From positions 1 to 20,685 of the IMG/VR virus record IMGVR_UViG_3300025120_000716: a DNA stretch of 20,685 nucleotides. One strand, given 5' to 3'. The stretch's first letter is position 1. Every line of letters starts with the position of its first letter. The notes beneath the pieces are model-generated. The model was given only the letters and a program-made list of their open reading frames with translations. It searched no databases and was not told where the DNA came from. The stretch is from a virus. The translations under genes were made by a program, and so were the position numbers. Of the stretch, positions 1 to 8,757 are shown in pieces.

Positions 1-1
1 C

Positions 2-2128
2 GCAAGTTCTGCTGTACTTGTAGATACAAATAGTGCAATCAGCACTATGAAAATAGGAAATAGTACAACTGTTGGAGGTACATTAGAATTACAAGAAGGA
101 ACTAACAATGGTTCTAATTCAGTTTCATTAAAGGCACCTAACTCTGTAGCTTCTGATTTAGTTTTAACATTACCAGGTGCTGATGGTTCTGCTGGTCAAC
201 CAATCGTAACCGATGGTTCTGGTGCATTATCTTTCGGTGCAATTACAACGGCACTTAGTATTGCTGCTGACTCTGGTTCAACTGATCCAATTAGTACTGA
301 AGAAACAATTACTTTTGCTGGTGGTACAGGTATAGATACAACTGTTTCAAACAATCAGATTTCAACTGCAATCGACTCGACTGTGGTTACAAAAACAGGT
401 ACTCACACACTTACAAATAAAACACTTGCAAGTCCTGTGTTTACTACACAATTCTCAATCGGTTCTGCTATAATTACAGAAGCAGAATTAGAAATGCTTG
501 ATACTATTACTGCTGGTACTGTTTCTGCTTCTAAAGCAATGGTTGTTGATTCAGATAAAGATATTACAGGTGCTAGAAATATTACTATAACAGGCGAATT
601 AGACGCTGCTTCTTTAGATGTATCAGGTGATGTAGATGTTGATGGTACTTTAGAAACAGACGCATTAACTATTAATGGCACAGCGTTAACTTCTACAGCA
701 ACAGAATTAAATTTACTAGATGGTATTACTGCTGGAACAGTTTCAACTTCTAAAGCAGTTATCGTAGATTCTGATAAAGATATTACTGGTTTTAGAAATA
801 TAGGTAATACAGGAACAATTACTGCTGGTGGTGTAATAACTGGTACAGGATTTACAATAGGTTCTGCAACTATGGTGGAAGCAGACCTTGAGCAAGTAGA
901 AGATATTACTGCAGGTACTGCTGCTGCAAACAAGGCAGTAGTTCTTGACGCCAATAAAGATATTGCAACAATAAGAAATATAACTTCAAACGGCGCCCTT
1001 CAGGCTGCCTCTGGTACATTTACAGGTAATGTTATTATTGGTAATGGGGGAACTGTTGGTTCTACAAGTGATACAGACGCTATTACTATTGAAGCTGATG
1101 GTGATGTTGTATTAAGTCAAGACCTTGCTGTAACCGGTTCACATACTGTAACCGGTGCAACTGTATTAAATGGTGCGGTAACACTAGGGGATGCCTCTGG
1201 TGACGCAATTACTGTAACCGGTACTGCTGGTTTCACACAGGTTGCTACATTCAACGCAGGACTTACTGTCGCTTCGGGTCAAACGATTGACTTTAATGCG
1301 AACAGATTAACTGAAGTTGCTGATCCTACACAAGCACAAGACGCTGCCACTAAGGCATATGTTGACGCTGTTAAATCAGGATTAGATGTTAAAGATTCAG
1401 TTAAGGTTGCAAGTGCTGCTGCCCTTGCTGCCTCAACATATGCAAACGGTACAAATGGTGTTGGTGCTACATTAACTGCAAATGCAAATGGTGCTCTTAC
1501 TATTGATGGCGTATCAGTAGGAACAAATGATAGAGTATTAATTAAAGACCAAACAGACGCTGCACAAAATGGTGTTTATACAGTAACCAATGCCGGTGGC
1601 GTTTCTGCAACTTTTGTATTAACAAGAGCTACAGATACAGACACAGCGGCTGAAATGACTGGCGGAGTTTTCGTATTCTCTGAACAAGGTACTGCAAATG
1701 CTGATAACGGTTTTGTATTTACTCATAATGGTACACCTACTATGGGTACGACAGATTTAACTGTATCACAATTTTCTGGTGCTGGTCAAATTACTGCTGG
1801 TTCTGCATTAACAAAATCTGGTAATACTTTAAATGTTGGTGTTGATGATAGTTCGATAGAAGTTAATTCAGACGCATTAAGAGTTAAGGCAACTGGTATT
1901 ACAAATGCTATGTTGGCAGGTAGTATTGATCTAACTGCAAAAGTAACCGGTATACTTCCCGTTGCAAACGGTGGTACTGGTGCTTCTAGTTTAACTGCAA
2001 ATAGAATGTTAATGTCAAATGGTACTGGTGCAATAACTGTACTCGGTGCAGGAACTGCTGGTCAAGTAATGACTTCAAATGGTGCTTCAGCACCTGCGTT
2101 TGGTGATGTTGACGGAGGCACATATTAA
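2..2128 (+). CDS. Phage tail-fibre-type structural protein, 5' truncated by window edge
   Basis: The reading frame is open from base 2, with no stop before the first internal ATG at 47, so the true start lies upstream of the window and this is the C-terminal part (about 708 residues visible). The protein is rich in Gly, Thr, Ala, Ser and Asp and almost free of Cys, as expected for an extended beta-structured fibre. An imperfect repeat of about 40 residues occurs three times (near bases 480-600, 700-825 and 880-1015), with the shared core DITAGT...KAvvxDxxKDI...RNI. A second half carries modules common in phage fibres, including NRLTEVADPTQAQDAATKAYVD near base 1305, and a C-terminal VANGGTGASSL motif. 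It probably forms a trimeric fibre or adhesin on the virion. The receptor target cannot be read from the sequence. It heads the fibre cassette upstream of gp13. Confidence 0.85.
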   Translation, partial: ASSAVLVDTNSAISTMKIGNSTTVGGTLELQEGTNNGSNSVSLKAPNSVASDLVLTLPGADGSAGQPIVTDGSGALSFGAITTALSIAADSGSTDPISTEETITFAGGTGIDTTVSNNQISTAIDSTVVTKTGTHTLTNKTLASPVFTTQFSIGSAIITEAELEMLDTITAGTVSASKAMVVDSDKDITGARNITITGELDAASLDVSGDVDVDGTLETDALTINGTALTSTATELNLLDGITAGTVSTSKAVIVDSDKDITGFRNIGNTGTITAGGVITGTGFTIGSATMVEADLEQVEDITAGTAAANKAVVLDANKDIATIRNITSNGALQAASGTFTGNVIIGNGGTVGSTSDTDAITIEADGDVVLSQDLAVTGSHTVTGATVLNGAVTLGDASGDAITVTGTAGFTQVATFNAGLTVASGQTIDFNANRLTEVADPTQAQDAATKAYVDAVKSGLDVKDSVKVASAAALAASTYANGTNGVGATLTANANGALTIDGVSVGTNDRVLIKDQTDAAQNGVYTVTNAGGVSATFVLTRATDTDTAAEMTGGVFVFSEQGTANADNGFVFTHNGTPTMGTTDLTVSQFSGAGQITAGSALTKSGNTLNVGVDDSSIEVNSDALRVKATGITNAMLAGSIDLTAKVTGILPVANGGTGASSLTANRMLMSNGTGAITVLGAGTAGQVMTSNGASAPAFGDVDGGTY

Positions 2129-2150
2129 TAATTAAGAAAGTGAATATATA

Positions 2151-2372
2151 ATGGCAAAGTATGATGACGCACAAACAATAACAGGTGAAGTAAATATAAA
2201 TTATGTTCTGACTGCTTACTCAAAAAAACTTACAAGTATTATGGGTGAGAATATTTTATTACAGGCTAAGTTATCTGAAGTAGAAGATCAGAATATAAAT
2301 TTAACAAAAGAGATAACGAGATTAAACACTAAGGTGAATAATGGCAACAGTAATAAAACCAAAAAAAAGTGA
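2151..2372 (+). CDS. Small hypothetical protein with predicted coiled coil, fibre cassette
   Basis: This 73-residue ORF begins 22 bases after the preceding fibre gene. Residues about 30-65 show heptad-like hydrophobic spacing (ILLQAKLSEVEDQNINL and ITRLNTKV), so a short coiled coil is likely. The C-terminus is Lys/Asn-rich and ends NKTKKK. Its last 32 bases overlap the start of the next gene in a different frame, which suggests translational coupling. I do not recognise a family. A small trimerisation, chaperone or structural role in the fibre cassette is inference from the neighbourhood and coiled-coil character only. A GAAAGTG tract before ATG 2151 is a weak ribosome binding site. Confidence 0.6.
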   Translation: MAKYDDAQTITGEVNINYVLTAYSKKLTSIMGENILLQAKLSEVEDQNINLTKEITRLNTKVNNGNSNKTKKK

Positions 2373-2898
2373 AACGGCAAATAGTGTCCCAAGTACAAGT
2401 GATATAGTAGTTGGGGAAATGGCAGTAAATACTGCCGATAAGAAAATTTATATTAGAGACACTAGTGATAACATTGTTATATTGGGTAGTGATCCTGTGG
2501 GTGCAACTGCAAATGCGGTTACTCAAAAATATGTTTTAACAGGCACAACTTCAAATGCAACTGAAACAGAAATCTTTGTAGGTGGTGTTTCTAACTCTAG
2601 AGTGGGTGTAGCAGCTAATTCAACTATAATGTATAGTGTTGATATCGCCGCAAGAAGAACTGACTCAGATGGTATTGGTGCTGGGTATCACTTTAAAGGT
2701 ATCATAGATAACAATGCTGGTACAGTTGCTGATGTTGGTACCTTATATGAAATTATTATTGCTGAAGATAATGTTGCTTTGACAGCAGATGTTGGTGCTG
2801 ATGCAACAAACGATACAATTTATATAAAAGTAACCGGTATAGCAGGGCATACTTATAGGTGGGTTGCTTTCTTAACTACAACAGAGGCAAAAGAATAA
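2341..2898 (+). CDS. Fibre-associated virion protein with common phage-fibre N-terminal module
   Basis: The protein is 185 residues. The N-terminal 50 residues ([20 protein letters not shown], then [16 protein letters not shown]) match the pattern of an N-terminal module that recurs in tail fibres of marine T4-like phages: a polar start, then GE-A-N-DKKIY-RD. From residue about 60 comes a compact beta-rich domain (TETEIFVGG ... [14 protein letters not shown] ... YHFKGIIDN ... [17 protein letters not shown]), probably a globular fibre or virion surface domain. There is no Cys, no signal peptide and no enzyme motif. The gene starts inside the end of the preceding small ORF, and the next gene begins one base after its stop, so all three are probably co-translated. 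A structural role is well supported by type and context. The exact position in the virion is unknown. Confidence 0.75.
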   Translation: MATVIKPKKSETANSVPSTSDIVVGEMAVNTADKKIYIRDTSDNIVILGSDPVGATANAVTQKYVLTGTTSNATETEIFVGGVSNSRVGVAANSTIMYSVDIAARRTDSDGIGAGYHFKGIIDNNAGTVADVGTLYEIIIAEDNVALTADVGADATNDTIYIKVTGIAGHTYRWVAFLTTTEAKE

Positions 2899-2899
2899 A

Positions 2900-5023
2900 A
2901 TGGCTAGAGATAGAAGTATTAGTATCGATGGTGTAACCGGTAAGGCAAAGATTGATGTAATATCAGAGCATTCGGAAATTACAAGTATCGCTTCAGATGA
3001 TTTACTTCTAATACAAGATACCTCTGATTCTGGAAATATTAAAAAGGCAACGGTTGCAAATACAGCACTTGCTGGACCTACTGGTCCTACAGGTTCTACT
3101 GGCCCTACTGGGCCTACTGGACCTGATGGTCCTACTGGCCCTACGGGACCTGATGGTGCTGATTCGTCAGTTGCTGGTCCTACTGGTCCTACTGGCCCTA
3201 CTGGTCCTACAGGTGCTAATTCGACAGTCGCTGGTCCTACTGGGCCTACTGGTCCTTCTGGTACTGCTGCAGGTTTCGGTACCCCCACTATTCAAACAGG
3301 TGCACCTATCGCTGTAACCTCATCTGGACCTGACGCCGCTAAAGTTTTTGCTTTTACTATTCCATCTGGTCCTACTGGGCCCACAGGACCTACTGGTTCT
3401 ACTGGACCTACTGGCCCGACTGGTGGAGATTCAACAGTCGCTGGTCCTACTGGACCTACTGGGCCTACTGGTCCTGCAGGCGCTGATTCTTCAGTTGCTG
3501 GTCCTACTGGACCTACTGGTCCTGCAGGTAGTGATGGTAGTGATGGTTCTGATGGTAGTGCTGGTCCTACTGGTCCTACTGGACCTGGTGGTTCTACTGG
3601 TCCTACTGGCCCTACGGGTCCTAATGGACCTACTGGTCCTACTGGTTCTGCTGGTTCTGGTGTAACCTTTAAAGGTCAAGTAGCAAATACTCCGTCTTTA
3701 CCTTCAAGTCCGACACCATCAAACGGTGACGCATATATAGTCCAGGCAGATGATAGTTTTCATGTCTGGGATGGTTCACAGTTTGTTAGTGGAGGTTCTA
3801 TTCAAGGTCCTACTGGGCCTTCTGGCCCTACTGGGCCTACTGGACCTGGTGGTCCTACTGGCCCTACGGGACCTGGTGGTCCTACTGGTCCTACAGGTGC
3901 TGATTCGACAGTTGCTGGTCCTACTGGACCTACTGGTCCTACAGGTGCTGATTCGACAGTTGCTGGTCCTACTGGGCCTACTGGGCCTGGTGGTCCTACT
4001 GGTCCTACTGGCCCTACGGGTCCTGGTGGAGGCACAGGTCCTTCTGGTCCTACTGGTGGAGACGGACCTACTGGTCCTGGTGGTCCTACTGGTGCAGCTG
4101 CAGGTTTTGGTACACCTACTATTCAAACAGGTTCACCTATCGCTGTAAGTGCGTCTGGGCCTGATACGGCAAAAGTATTTGCCTTTACTATTCCAGATGG
4201 TCCTACTGGCCCTACTGGCCCTAATGGGCCTACTGGGCCTGGTGGTCCTACTGGTCCTACTGGCCCTACTGGTAATGCTGGTGCTGATTCGTCAGTTGCT
4301 GGTCCTACTGGTCCTACTGGCCCTACTGGTCCTGCAGGTAGTGATGGTAATGATGGTGGTACAGGTCCTACTGGACCTGGTGGTTCTACTGGTCCTACTG
4401 GCCCTACTGGACCGAGTGGACCTACTGGTCCTACTGGTTCTGCTGGTACTGGTATAACCTTTAAAGGTCAAGTAGCGAATGTTCCTTCTTTACCAGGTTC
4501 TGGTCAGGCAAATGGGGACGCATATATAGTACAAGCAGATGATAGTTTTCATGTATGGGATGGTAGTGCATTTGTTAGTGGGGGATCTATTCAAGGTCCT
4601 ACTGGTCCTACTGGACCTGGTGGTCCTACTGGCCCTACTGGAGGTACTGGTTCTACTGGTCCTACAGGCCCTACTGGTCCTACAGGTGCTAATTCGACAG
4701 TCGCTGGTCCTACTGGACCTGGTGGTCCTACTGGCCCTACTGGTCCTACTGGCCCTACTGGTCCTACTGGACCTGTTCAAAGTGTTAGTACAACAATTAA
4801 TGCGCCTAGTAGTCCTAGTGATGGTGACCTTTGGTGGGATGAAGAAGATGGTAGTTTATTTATTTACTACAACGATGGTAATTCAGCACAATGGGTTGAG
4901 GCTTCCCCAGGTACAATAGCAGACGATACAATAGTATCGGCATTTTTCAAATCTAAGGTAACCCTTTTAATTAAAAATTCATCAGGTAGTACCTTAAAAA
5001 CAATATTTAGCCCAGGAGTATAA
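2900..5023 (+). CDS. Large collagen-like (Gly-Pro-Thr) fibre protein with duplicated globular inserts
   Basis: The protein is 707 residues. After a non-collagenous N-terminus of about 57 residues ([19 protein letters not shown]...), it is dominated by uninterrupted Gly-X-Y triplets, overwhelmingly GPT with some GPG, GPS, GAD and GSD. These should form a collagen-type triple helix and therefore a trimer. The triplet tracts are broken by two kinds of globular module, each present twice. [11 protein letters not shown]...AKVFAFTIP module lies near residues 123-155 and 401-433. A FKGQVAN...[17 protein letters not shown] module lies near residues 253-301 and 518-564. A C-terminal domain (from about residue 630) contains [20 protein letters not shown], a motif seen in many phage fibres. 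The likely role is a long flexible tail or neck fibre. Hydroxyproline is not expected in bacteria, so stability would rely on Pro and Thr in X and Y. Confidence 0.85.
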   Translation: MARDRSISIDGVTGKAKIDVISEHSEITSIASDDLLLIQDTSDSGNIKKATVANTALAGPTGPTGSTGPTGPTGPDGPTGPTGPDGADSSVAGPTGPTGPTGPTGANSTVAGPTGPTGPSGTAAGFGTPTIQTGAPIAVTSSGPDAAKVFAFTIPSGPTGPTGPTGSTGPTGPTGGDSTVAGPTGPTGPTGPAGADSSVAGPTGPTGPAGSDGSDGSDGSAGPTGPTGPGGSTGPTGPTGPNGPTGPTGSAGSGVTFKGQVANTPSLPSSPTPSNGDAYIVQADDSFHVWDGSQFVSGGSIQGPTGPSGPTGPTGPGGPTGPTGPGGPTGPTGADSTVAGPTGPTGPTGADSTVAGPTGPTGPGGPTGPTGPTGPGGGTGPSGPTGGDGPTGPGGPTGAAAGFGTPTIQTGSPIAVSASGPDTAKVFAFTIPDGPTGPTGPNGPTGPGGPTGPTGPTGNAGADSSVAGPTGPTGPTGPAGSDGNDGGTGPTGPGGSTGPTGPTGPSGPTGPTGSAGTGITFKGQVANVPSLPGSGQANGDAYIVQADDSFHVWDGSAFVSGGSIQGPTGPTGPGGPTGPTGGTGSTGPTGPTGPTGANSTVAGPTGPGGPTGPTGPTGPTGPTGPVQSVSTTINAPSSPSDGDLWWDEEDGSLFIYYNDGNSAQWVEASPGTIADDTIVSAFFKSKVTLLIKNSSGSTLKTIFSPGV
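3070..4775 (+). repeat. Tandem 9-nt-period collagen-coding repeats (five tracts)
   Basis: The DNA is built from a degenerate 9-nt unit close to GGTCCTACT (Gly-Pro-Thr), with synonymous variants GGCCCTACT, GGACCTACT and GGTCCTACA. It runs in tracts at about 3070-3267, 3367-3645, 3805-4093, 4198-4440 and 4592-4775, separated by the non-collagen modules. Such repeats are prone to slippage and recombination, so tract length may vary among relatives or be misassembled from short reads. Confidence 0.85.
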
Positions 5024-5026
5024 ATA
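5019..5026 (+). promoter_or_regulatory. TATAAATA T4-late-promoter-like box overlapping a stop codon
   Basis: A perfect TATAAATA, the T4 late -10 element read by gp55-type sigma, overlaps the TAA of the collagen gene. The ATG of the next gene is only 4 bases downstream. A transcript starting at the normal distance would begin at or inside that ATG, so this box would serve a leaderless mRNA, drive the neck genes further on, or be coincidental. Confidence 0.35.
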
Positions 5027-5030
5027 CATT

Positions 5031-5693
5031 ATGGCAGCAATAGACTTTCCCAATTCACCCTCTAATGGTGATACACATACAGTAGGTGGCGTACGGTATG
5101 AATTTAATAGTGCTAAGAGCAGATGGTTCATAACAGATTATGACGCACCGACTGGTCCTACTGGTCCTACTGGACCTACTGGAGGCACTGGCCCTACTGG
5201 AGGCACTGGCCCTACTGGGCCTGGTGGTCCTACTGGGCCTGGTGGTCCTACTGGGCCTACAGGACCTACTGGTCCTGCTGGAGCTGGTGATATTTCAACC
5301 AATTCAAATGCACAACTTAACTCACTAGGTGTTGGCACTGGTGCTTCTGGTACTGCAGGTGAGATTAGGGCAACAAACAATATTACTGCTTACTATTCAG
5401 ATGAGAGATTAAAAGATGTTCTTGGTGAAATTGAAAATGCATTAGATAAAGTAAAAGAAATACGAGGCGTGTACTATAAAGAAAATGAAACTGCAAAGTC
5501 TTTGGGATATAATAATGACAAAAGACAAGTAGGAGTAATCGCACAGGAAGTACAAAAAGTATTACCTGAAGTGGTAACCGAAGCGCCGATAGATGATAAA
5601 TATATAACAGTATGGTATGACAAGTTAATTCCTCTATTGATTGAAGCAATAAAAGAATTATCAGCGAAAGTAGATAAAATAGAAGGAAAATAG
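5031..5693 (+). CDS. Short collagen-like fibre with C-terminal S74 intramolecular chaperone domain
   Basis: The protein is 220 residues. Residues 1-39 ([14 protein letters not shown]...[13 protein letters not shown]) are an N-terminal attachment-type module found in phage fibres. Residues 40-82 are GPT/GGT/GPG collagen triplets. Residues about 120-220 are a peptidase S74 / endosialidase-chaperone domain: YYSDERLKD at 121-129, then IRGVYY, then [16 protein letters not shown] at 167-182, ending in a coiled-coil-like helix ([20 protein letters not shown]). In this family the chaperone drives trimer folding and cleaves itself off just before the Asp of the Ser-Asp pair, here predicted at S123/D124, leaving a mature fibre of about 123 residues. 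The gene lies immediately upstream of gp13, the position of fibritin (wac) in T4, so a neck or whisker-type fibre is a reasonable inference. A tail fibre is the alternative. Confidence 0.85.
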   Translation: MAAIDFPNSPSNGDTHTVGGVRYEFNSAKSRWFITDYDAPTGPTGPTGPTGGTGPTGGTGPTGPGGPTGPGGPTGPTGPTGPAGAGDISTNSNAQLNSLGVGTGASGTAGEIRATNNITAYYSDERLKDVLGEIENALDKVKEIRGVYYKENETAKSLGYNNDKRQVGVIAQEVQKVLPEVVTEAPIDDKYITVWYDKLIPLLIEAIKELSAKVDKIEGK

Positions 5694-6503
5694 ATGGCTG
5701 TTCCAAATTCAAAAGCAAGTTTAAAAGAGTATTGTCTAAGAGCATTAGGTAAACCTGTAATCGAAATCAATGTAGATGAAGACCAGGTTGACGATAGAAT
5801 AGACGAAGCACTACAATACTTTTCTCAATATCACTATGACGGTGTTGAAAGAATGTATATGAAGTATCAGATTACACAAGCTGATATTGATAGAGCAAGA
5901 TCGGATGAAACTGTTGGCACTGGTACTGAAGGTTCTGTTTCTACTACAATGAAAAATCAACAAAACTATATTATAATGCCATCATCTGTTTTATCAGTAA
6001 TGGGTATATTTAATTTCAATGATAAATCAAATTTAAATATGTTCGATATCAGATATCAAATGAGATTGAATGATTTATATGATTTCTCTTCAACTTCAAT
6101 ACTGCATTATGAAATGACAATGAGACATTTAGATTTCTTAGATCATATTCTTATTGGTGAGAAACCAACTAAGTTTAATATGCATAACAATAGATTATAT
6201 ATTGCTATGGACTGGCAGAATGATGTTGCAGCTGGCGAATACATAATCATAGAATGTTATAGAAAATTAGATCCAGAAAGTTATGCTGATATCTATGATG
6301 ATATGTTTTTAAAAAGATATACTACTGCTTTAATTAAGCAACAATGGGGTGCTAATCTCTCAAAATTTCAAGGTGTTCAAATGTTAGGTGGAGTTTCTAT
6401 GAACGGAGAAGCAATTTACTCACAGGCATTAGATGAAAAAAACAAACTAGAAGTAGAAATAAGAGATACTTTTGAGTCGCCCATCAGTTATATGGTAGGA
6501 TAA
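5694..6503 (+). CDS. gp13: Neck protein gp13 (head completion)
   Basis: The protein is 269 residues (T4 gp13 is about 309). It begins MAVPNSKASLKEYCLRALG, followed by PVIEINVDEDQVDDRIDEAL and the Tyr-rich QYFSQYHYDGVERMYMKYQI, a signature I associate with gp13 of marine T4-like phages. In T4, gp13 and gp14 form the neck collar that seals the DNA-filled head and joins it to the tail through gp15. The start codon directly follows the previous stop (TAGATG), with GAAGGAAAA upstream. Its place before gp14 and gp15 is the same as in T4. No enzyme motif or membrane segment is seen. Confidence 0.9.
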   Translation: MAVPNSKASLKEYCLRALGKPVIEINVDEDQVDDRIDEALQYFSQYHYDGVERMYMKYQITQADIDRARSDETVGTGTEGSVSTTMKNQQNYIIMPSSVLSVMGIFNFNDKSNLNMFDIRYQMRLNDLYDFSSTSILHYEMTMRHLDFLDHILIGEKPTKFNMHNNRLYIAMDWQNDVAAGEYIIIECYRKLDPESYADIYDDMFLKRYTTALIKQQWGANLSKFQGVQMLGGVSMNGEAIYSQALDEKNKLEVEIRDTFESPISYMVG

Positions 6504-6504
6504 A

Positions 6505-7308
6505 ATGCCAACTAATGTTTATTTCGATCACGGTAATACAAACGAACAGCGTCTTTACGAAGATTTAATCATAGAGCAATTAAGTATCTATGGTCAAGAT
6601 GTTTATTACTTACCAAGAACTTTAGTAAATGAAGATCCTGTACTAGGAGAAGATACTGCTTCTAAGTTTACTTCAGCATATGCGATTGAAATGTATGTTG
6701 AGAATACAGATGGTTTTGCTGGTGAACAAGAAATAGTTAGAAAATTTGGTTTAGAATTAAGAGATGATGTTTCTCTCGTAGTTTCTAAATCTAGATGGCA
6801 AAAAGTTTTAGAAGTAGAAAATAATTTAATTGAAACAACTAGGCCTAATGAAGGTGATCTAATATGGTTTGCTAGAGTTAATGCTTTCTTTGAAATTCAA
6901 TTTGTAGAACATGAACAACCGTTCTATCAAATACATAATGTTCCTGTTTATAAATTAAGATGTACTAAATGGGAATATTCTTCGGAAGAAGTGTCAACTG
7001 GATTTGCTGACATTGATACCGTTGAAGATTCACTATCAACAAATATATTGAACTATCAAGTTAGTGTTGAAAGTGGAACAGATACATCTGGTGCAATTAT
7101 GATGGAGTCCGATATAGGTGATATAAGTTTCATTTTATTAGAGACTGCACCTAGTGATCTTTCTACTGTACAAGCGACAGATCAATCGCACAAATTTGAA
7201 ACTGCGTCTGGTACAACTACTACTGGCGATAGTACAGATGATATACTAGACTTCAGCGAAAGAAACCCATTCGGAGAAACTGATTATCACTTCGGGAAAG
7301 ACTTCTAA
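6505..7308 (+). CDS. gp14: Neck protein gp14
   Basis: The protein is 267 residues (T4 gp14 is about 256). The N-terminus MPTNVYFDHGNTNEQRLYED, then IIEQLSIYGQDVYYLPRTLV and the DPVLGED-like stretch, is characteristic of gp14 in T4-like phages. Together with gp13 it makes the portal-proximal neck ring needed before a tail can attach. It starts one base after the gp13 stop, and its own TAA shares a base with the ATG of gp15 (TAATG), so the three neck genes appear translationally coupled. The C-terminus is Ser/Thr/Asp-rich and probably flexible. Confidence 0.9.
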   Translation: MPTNVYFDHGNTNEQRLYEDLIIEQLSIYGQDVYYLPRTLVNEDPVLGEDTASKFTSAYAIEMYVENTDGFAGEQEIVRKFGLELRDDVSLVVSKSRWQKVLEVENNLIETTRPNEGDLIWFARVNAFFEIQFVEHEQPFYQIHNVPVYKLRCTKWEYSSEEVSTGFADIDTVEDSLSTNILNYQVSVESGTDTSGAIMMESDIGDISFILLETAPSDLSTVQATDQSHKFETASGTTTTGDSTDDILDFSERNPFGETDYHFGKDF

Positions 7309-8120
7309 TGTTCGGACAATATTTTTATAATAAACATTTAAGAAATACAGTTATCGCTTTTGGTACTATATTTAATTCAATAGGTGTTAGGCGATACAAT
7401 AGTGCTGGTGAAGCAGTATCAAGTTTACGAATACCTTTAATGTATGCACCAAGAGAAAAGTTTTTAGCCAGACTACAACAACAATCTGAATTAGGATCTG
7501 GCGATCAAGAAAAAGTTTCAATCACTCTACCTCGGATGTCTTTTGAAATGACTGGGATCTCATATGATCCCAGTCGTAAGATTAATAAAAACTTAAAGTA
7601 TAAACACGCAAAAGCTAATGATGATAATAAAGTATTTTCACAATACTCTCCTGTACCTTACAATGTAGGATTTAATCTTTATTCTTTTACTGCCAATTCA
7701 GATGACGGACTACAAATTGTAGAACAGATATTACCATTCTTTCAACCAGACTATACGGTTACATTTATTGAAAGTCAAACAATGGATGTAAAACGAGATA
7801 TACCTTTTGTTTTAAATAGTGTTGACTATGAAGATACCTACGATGGCGATATGACTTCTAATAGAAGAATTATATACACTATGAATTTTACTGCTAAAAT
7901 ATATCTTTATGGTCCAATCACTAGTGGTGCTGTTATTCGTAAGGCGTCTGCTGATTTATATACTAAAATGAATACAGAAAATCCATCAAGACAAGAAAGA
8001 GTTACCATCACTCCTAATCCTTCAAGTGCTGATGCTGATGACGATTACACATTTACAGAAACATTAGATTTCTTTGAAGATGGATTAAATTATGATGAAC
8101 AATCAGGAACAGATAAATAA
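7308..8120 (+). CDS. gp15: Tail terminator / sheath stabiliser gp15
   Basis: The protein is 270 residues, close to T4 gp15 (about 272). The opening MFGQYFYNKHLRNTVIAFGT and the following FNSIGVRRYN, then IPLMYAPREKFLARL and ITLPRMSFEMTGISYDPSRK, fit the gp15 family. In T4, gp15 forms the hexameric ring that caps the tail tube and sheath and is the docking surface for the gp13/gp14 neck. The 3' end overlaps the next ORF by about 29 bases. The C-terminal 40 residues are acidic (ADADDDYTFTETLDFFEDG). Confidence 0.9.
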   Translation: MFGQYFYNKHLRNTVIAFGTIFNSIGVRRYNSAGEAVSSLRIPLMYAPREKFLARLQQQSELGSGDQEKVSITLPRMSFEMTGISYDPSRKINKNLKYKHAKANDDNKVFSQYSPVPYNVGFNLYSFTANSDDGLQIVEQILPFFQPDYTVTFIESQTMDVKRDIPFVLNSVDYEDTYDGDMTSNRRIIYTMNFTAKIYLYGPITSGAVIRKASADLYTKMNTENPSRQERVTITPNPSSADADDDYTFTETLDFFEDGLNYDEQSGTDK

Positions 8121-8757
8121 ATTTTTTTCAAGAAAAAGAATAAACTTAGATATAGGGTTTAGATGTACTCTAGAATGTCCTAAATGTGAGCGTCAACAAG
8201 ATTATAAAGACATAAGGCCAGTTCCTGGAAGAGATATGACTATATCAGAATGGCATAAAATTGTAGATTACTTTGATGAGATACAATGTTGTGGTCAAAT
8301 ATCTGATCCTATATTCAATCCTCACTTTATTGATTTCATAAAAATAGCAAAACAAAAAGATAAGTATATAATGGTTCATACCGCAGCTTCTCATAAACCA
8401 GTAGAATGGTACAATGAGGCATTTGATAATATGGGTAGAGGTGAATGGACATTCGGTATAGATGGTTTACCTGAAGAAAGTCATAAGTATAGAGTTAATC
8501 AAGATGGAAAAAAGTTATTTGAGATGGCTAAGTTGTGTGTTAGTAAAGGAATTAAAACTCGTTGGGTATATATTATATTTAAATATAATGAAAATCATAT
8601 TGAAGAAGCAAAGAAGATGGCTGAAGATAATGGTATTGAATTTCAAATAAACATATCAGCAAGGTTTGATGGACCTGAAGATCCTTTAAGACCTATTAAT
8701 TCTAAATATTATTTTGACAATGAGCGTTTTGCGGTATTAGGAAAATTAAATGTCTAG
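8092..8757 (+). CDS. Radical SAM core protein (N-terminal half of a split radical SAM/SPASM enzyme)
   Basis: The protein is 221 residues. A CxxxCxxC cluster at C25, C29 and C32 (RCTLECPKCERQ) is the radical-SAM motif that binds the SAM-ligating 4Fe-4S cluster. A GQISDPIFNPHF segment near residue 65 stands in for the usual GGE/P SAM-binding strand. FGIDGLPEESH is the typical later beta-strand, and WVYIIFKYNENHIEEA continues the partial TIM barrel. The protein ends right after the barrel. Auxiliary-cluster cysteines are missing here but present in the next ORF, with which it overlaps by 8 bases. ATG 8092 and ATG 8095 are both possible starts, and both lie inside the end of gp15. The cytosolic reaction and substrate are unknown. 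Related SPASM enzymes modify peptides or proteins by radical chemistry. No T4 counterpart is known to me at this position. Confidence 0.85.
   Translation: MMNNQEQINKFFSRKRINLDIGFRCTLECPKCERQQDYKDIRPVPGRDMTISEWHKIVDYFDEIQCCGQISDPIFNPHFIDFIKIAKQKDKYIMVHTAASHKPVEWYNEAFDNMGRGEWTFGIDGLPEESHKYRVNQDGKKLFEMAKLCVSKGIKTRWVYIIFKYNENHIEEAKKMAEDNGIEFQINISARFDGPEDPLRPINSKYYFDNERFAVLGKLNV

Noticed and set aside
403-954. A 183-residue minus-strand frame inside the first fibre gene.
   Set aside because: Low-complexity Val/Ser/Ala composition mirrors the repeat-coding strand. It lies wholly inside a clear fibre gene with no start signal.
2355-2372. A8 slippery run as a programmed frameshift joining the 73-aa and 185-aa ORFs.
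   Set aside because: The downstream gene has its own good ATG and a typical fibre N-terminus. The required shift is +1 or -2, and no stimulatory structure is evident.
3070-4775. Regular short repeats that could suggest a CRISPR array or origin iterons.
   Set aside because: The period is 9 bases without unique spacers, and it codes for Gly-Pro-Thr triplets in a long ORF.
3070-5280. Idea that the radical SAM enzyme modifies prolines or threonines of the collagen-like fibres.
   Set aside because: It is attractive but nothing in the sequence links them. The genes are separated by the neck genes, and no radical-SAM proline hydroxylase of this type is known to me.
2872-5380. Long open frames on the minus strand and other plus frames across the collagen region, including minus-strand frames that read Gly-Pro-Val.
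   Set aside because: The reverse complement of GGTCCTACT reads CCA-GTA-GGA, so a collagen-like frame appears on the other strand by simple repeat geometry. There are no ribosome binding sites or context to support them. The plus-strand GPT frame has recognisable fibre domains at both ends.
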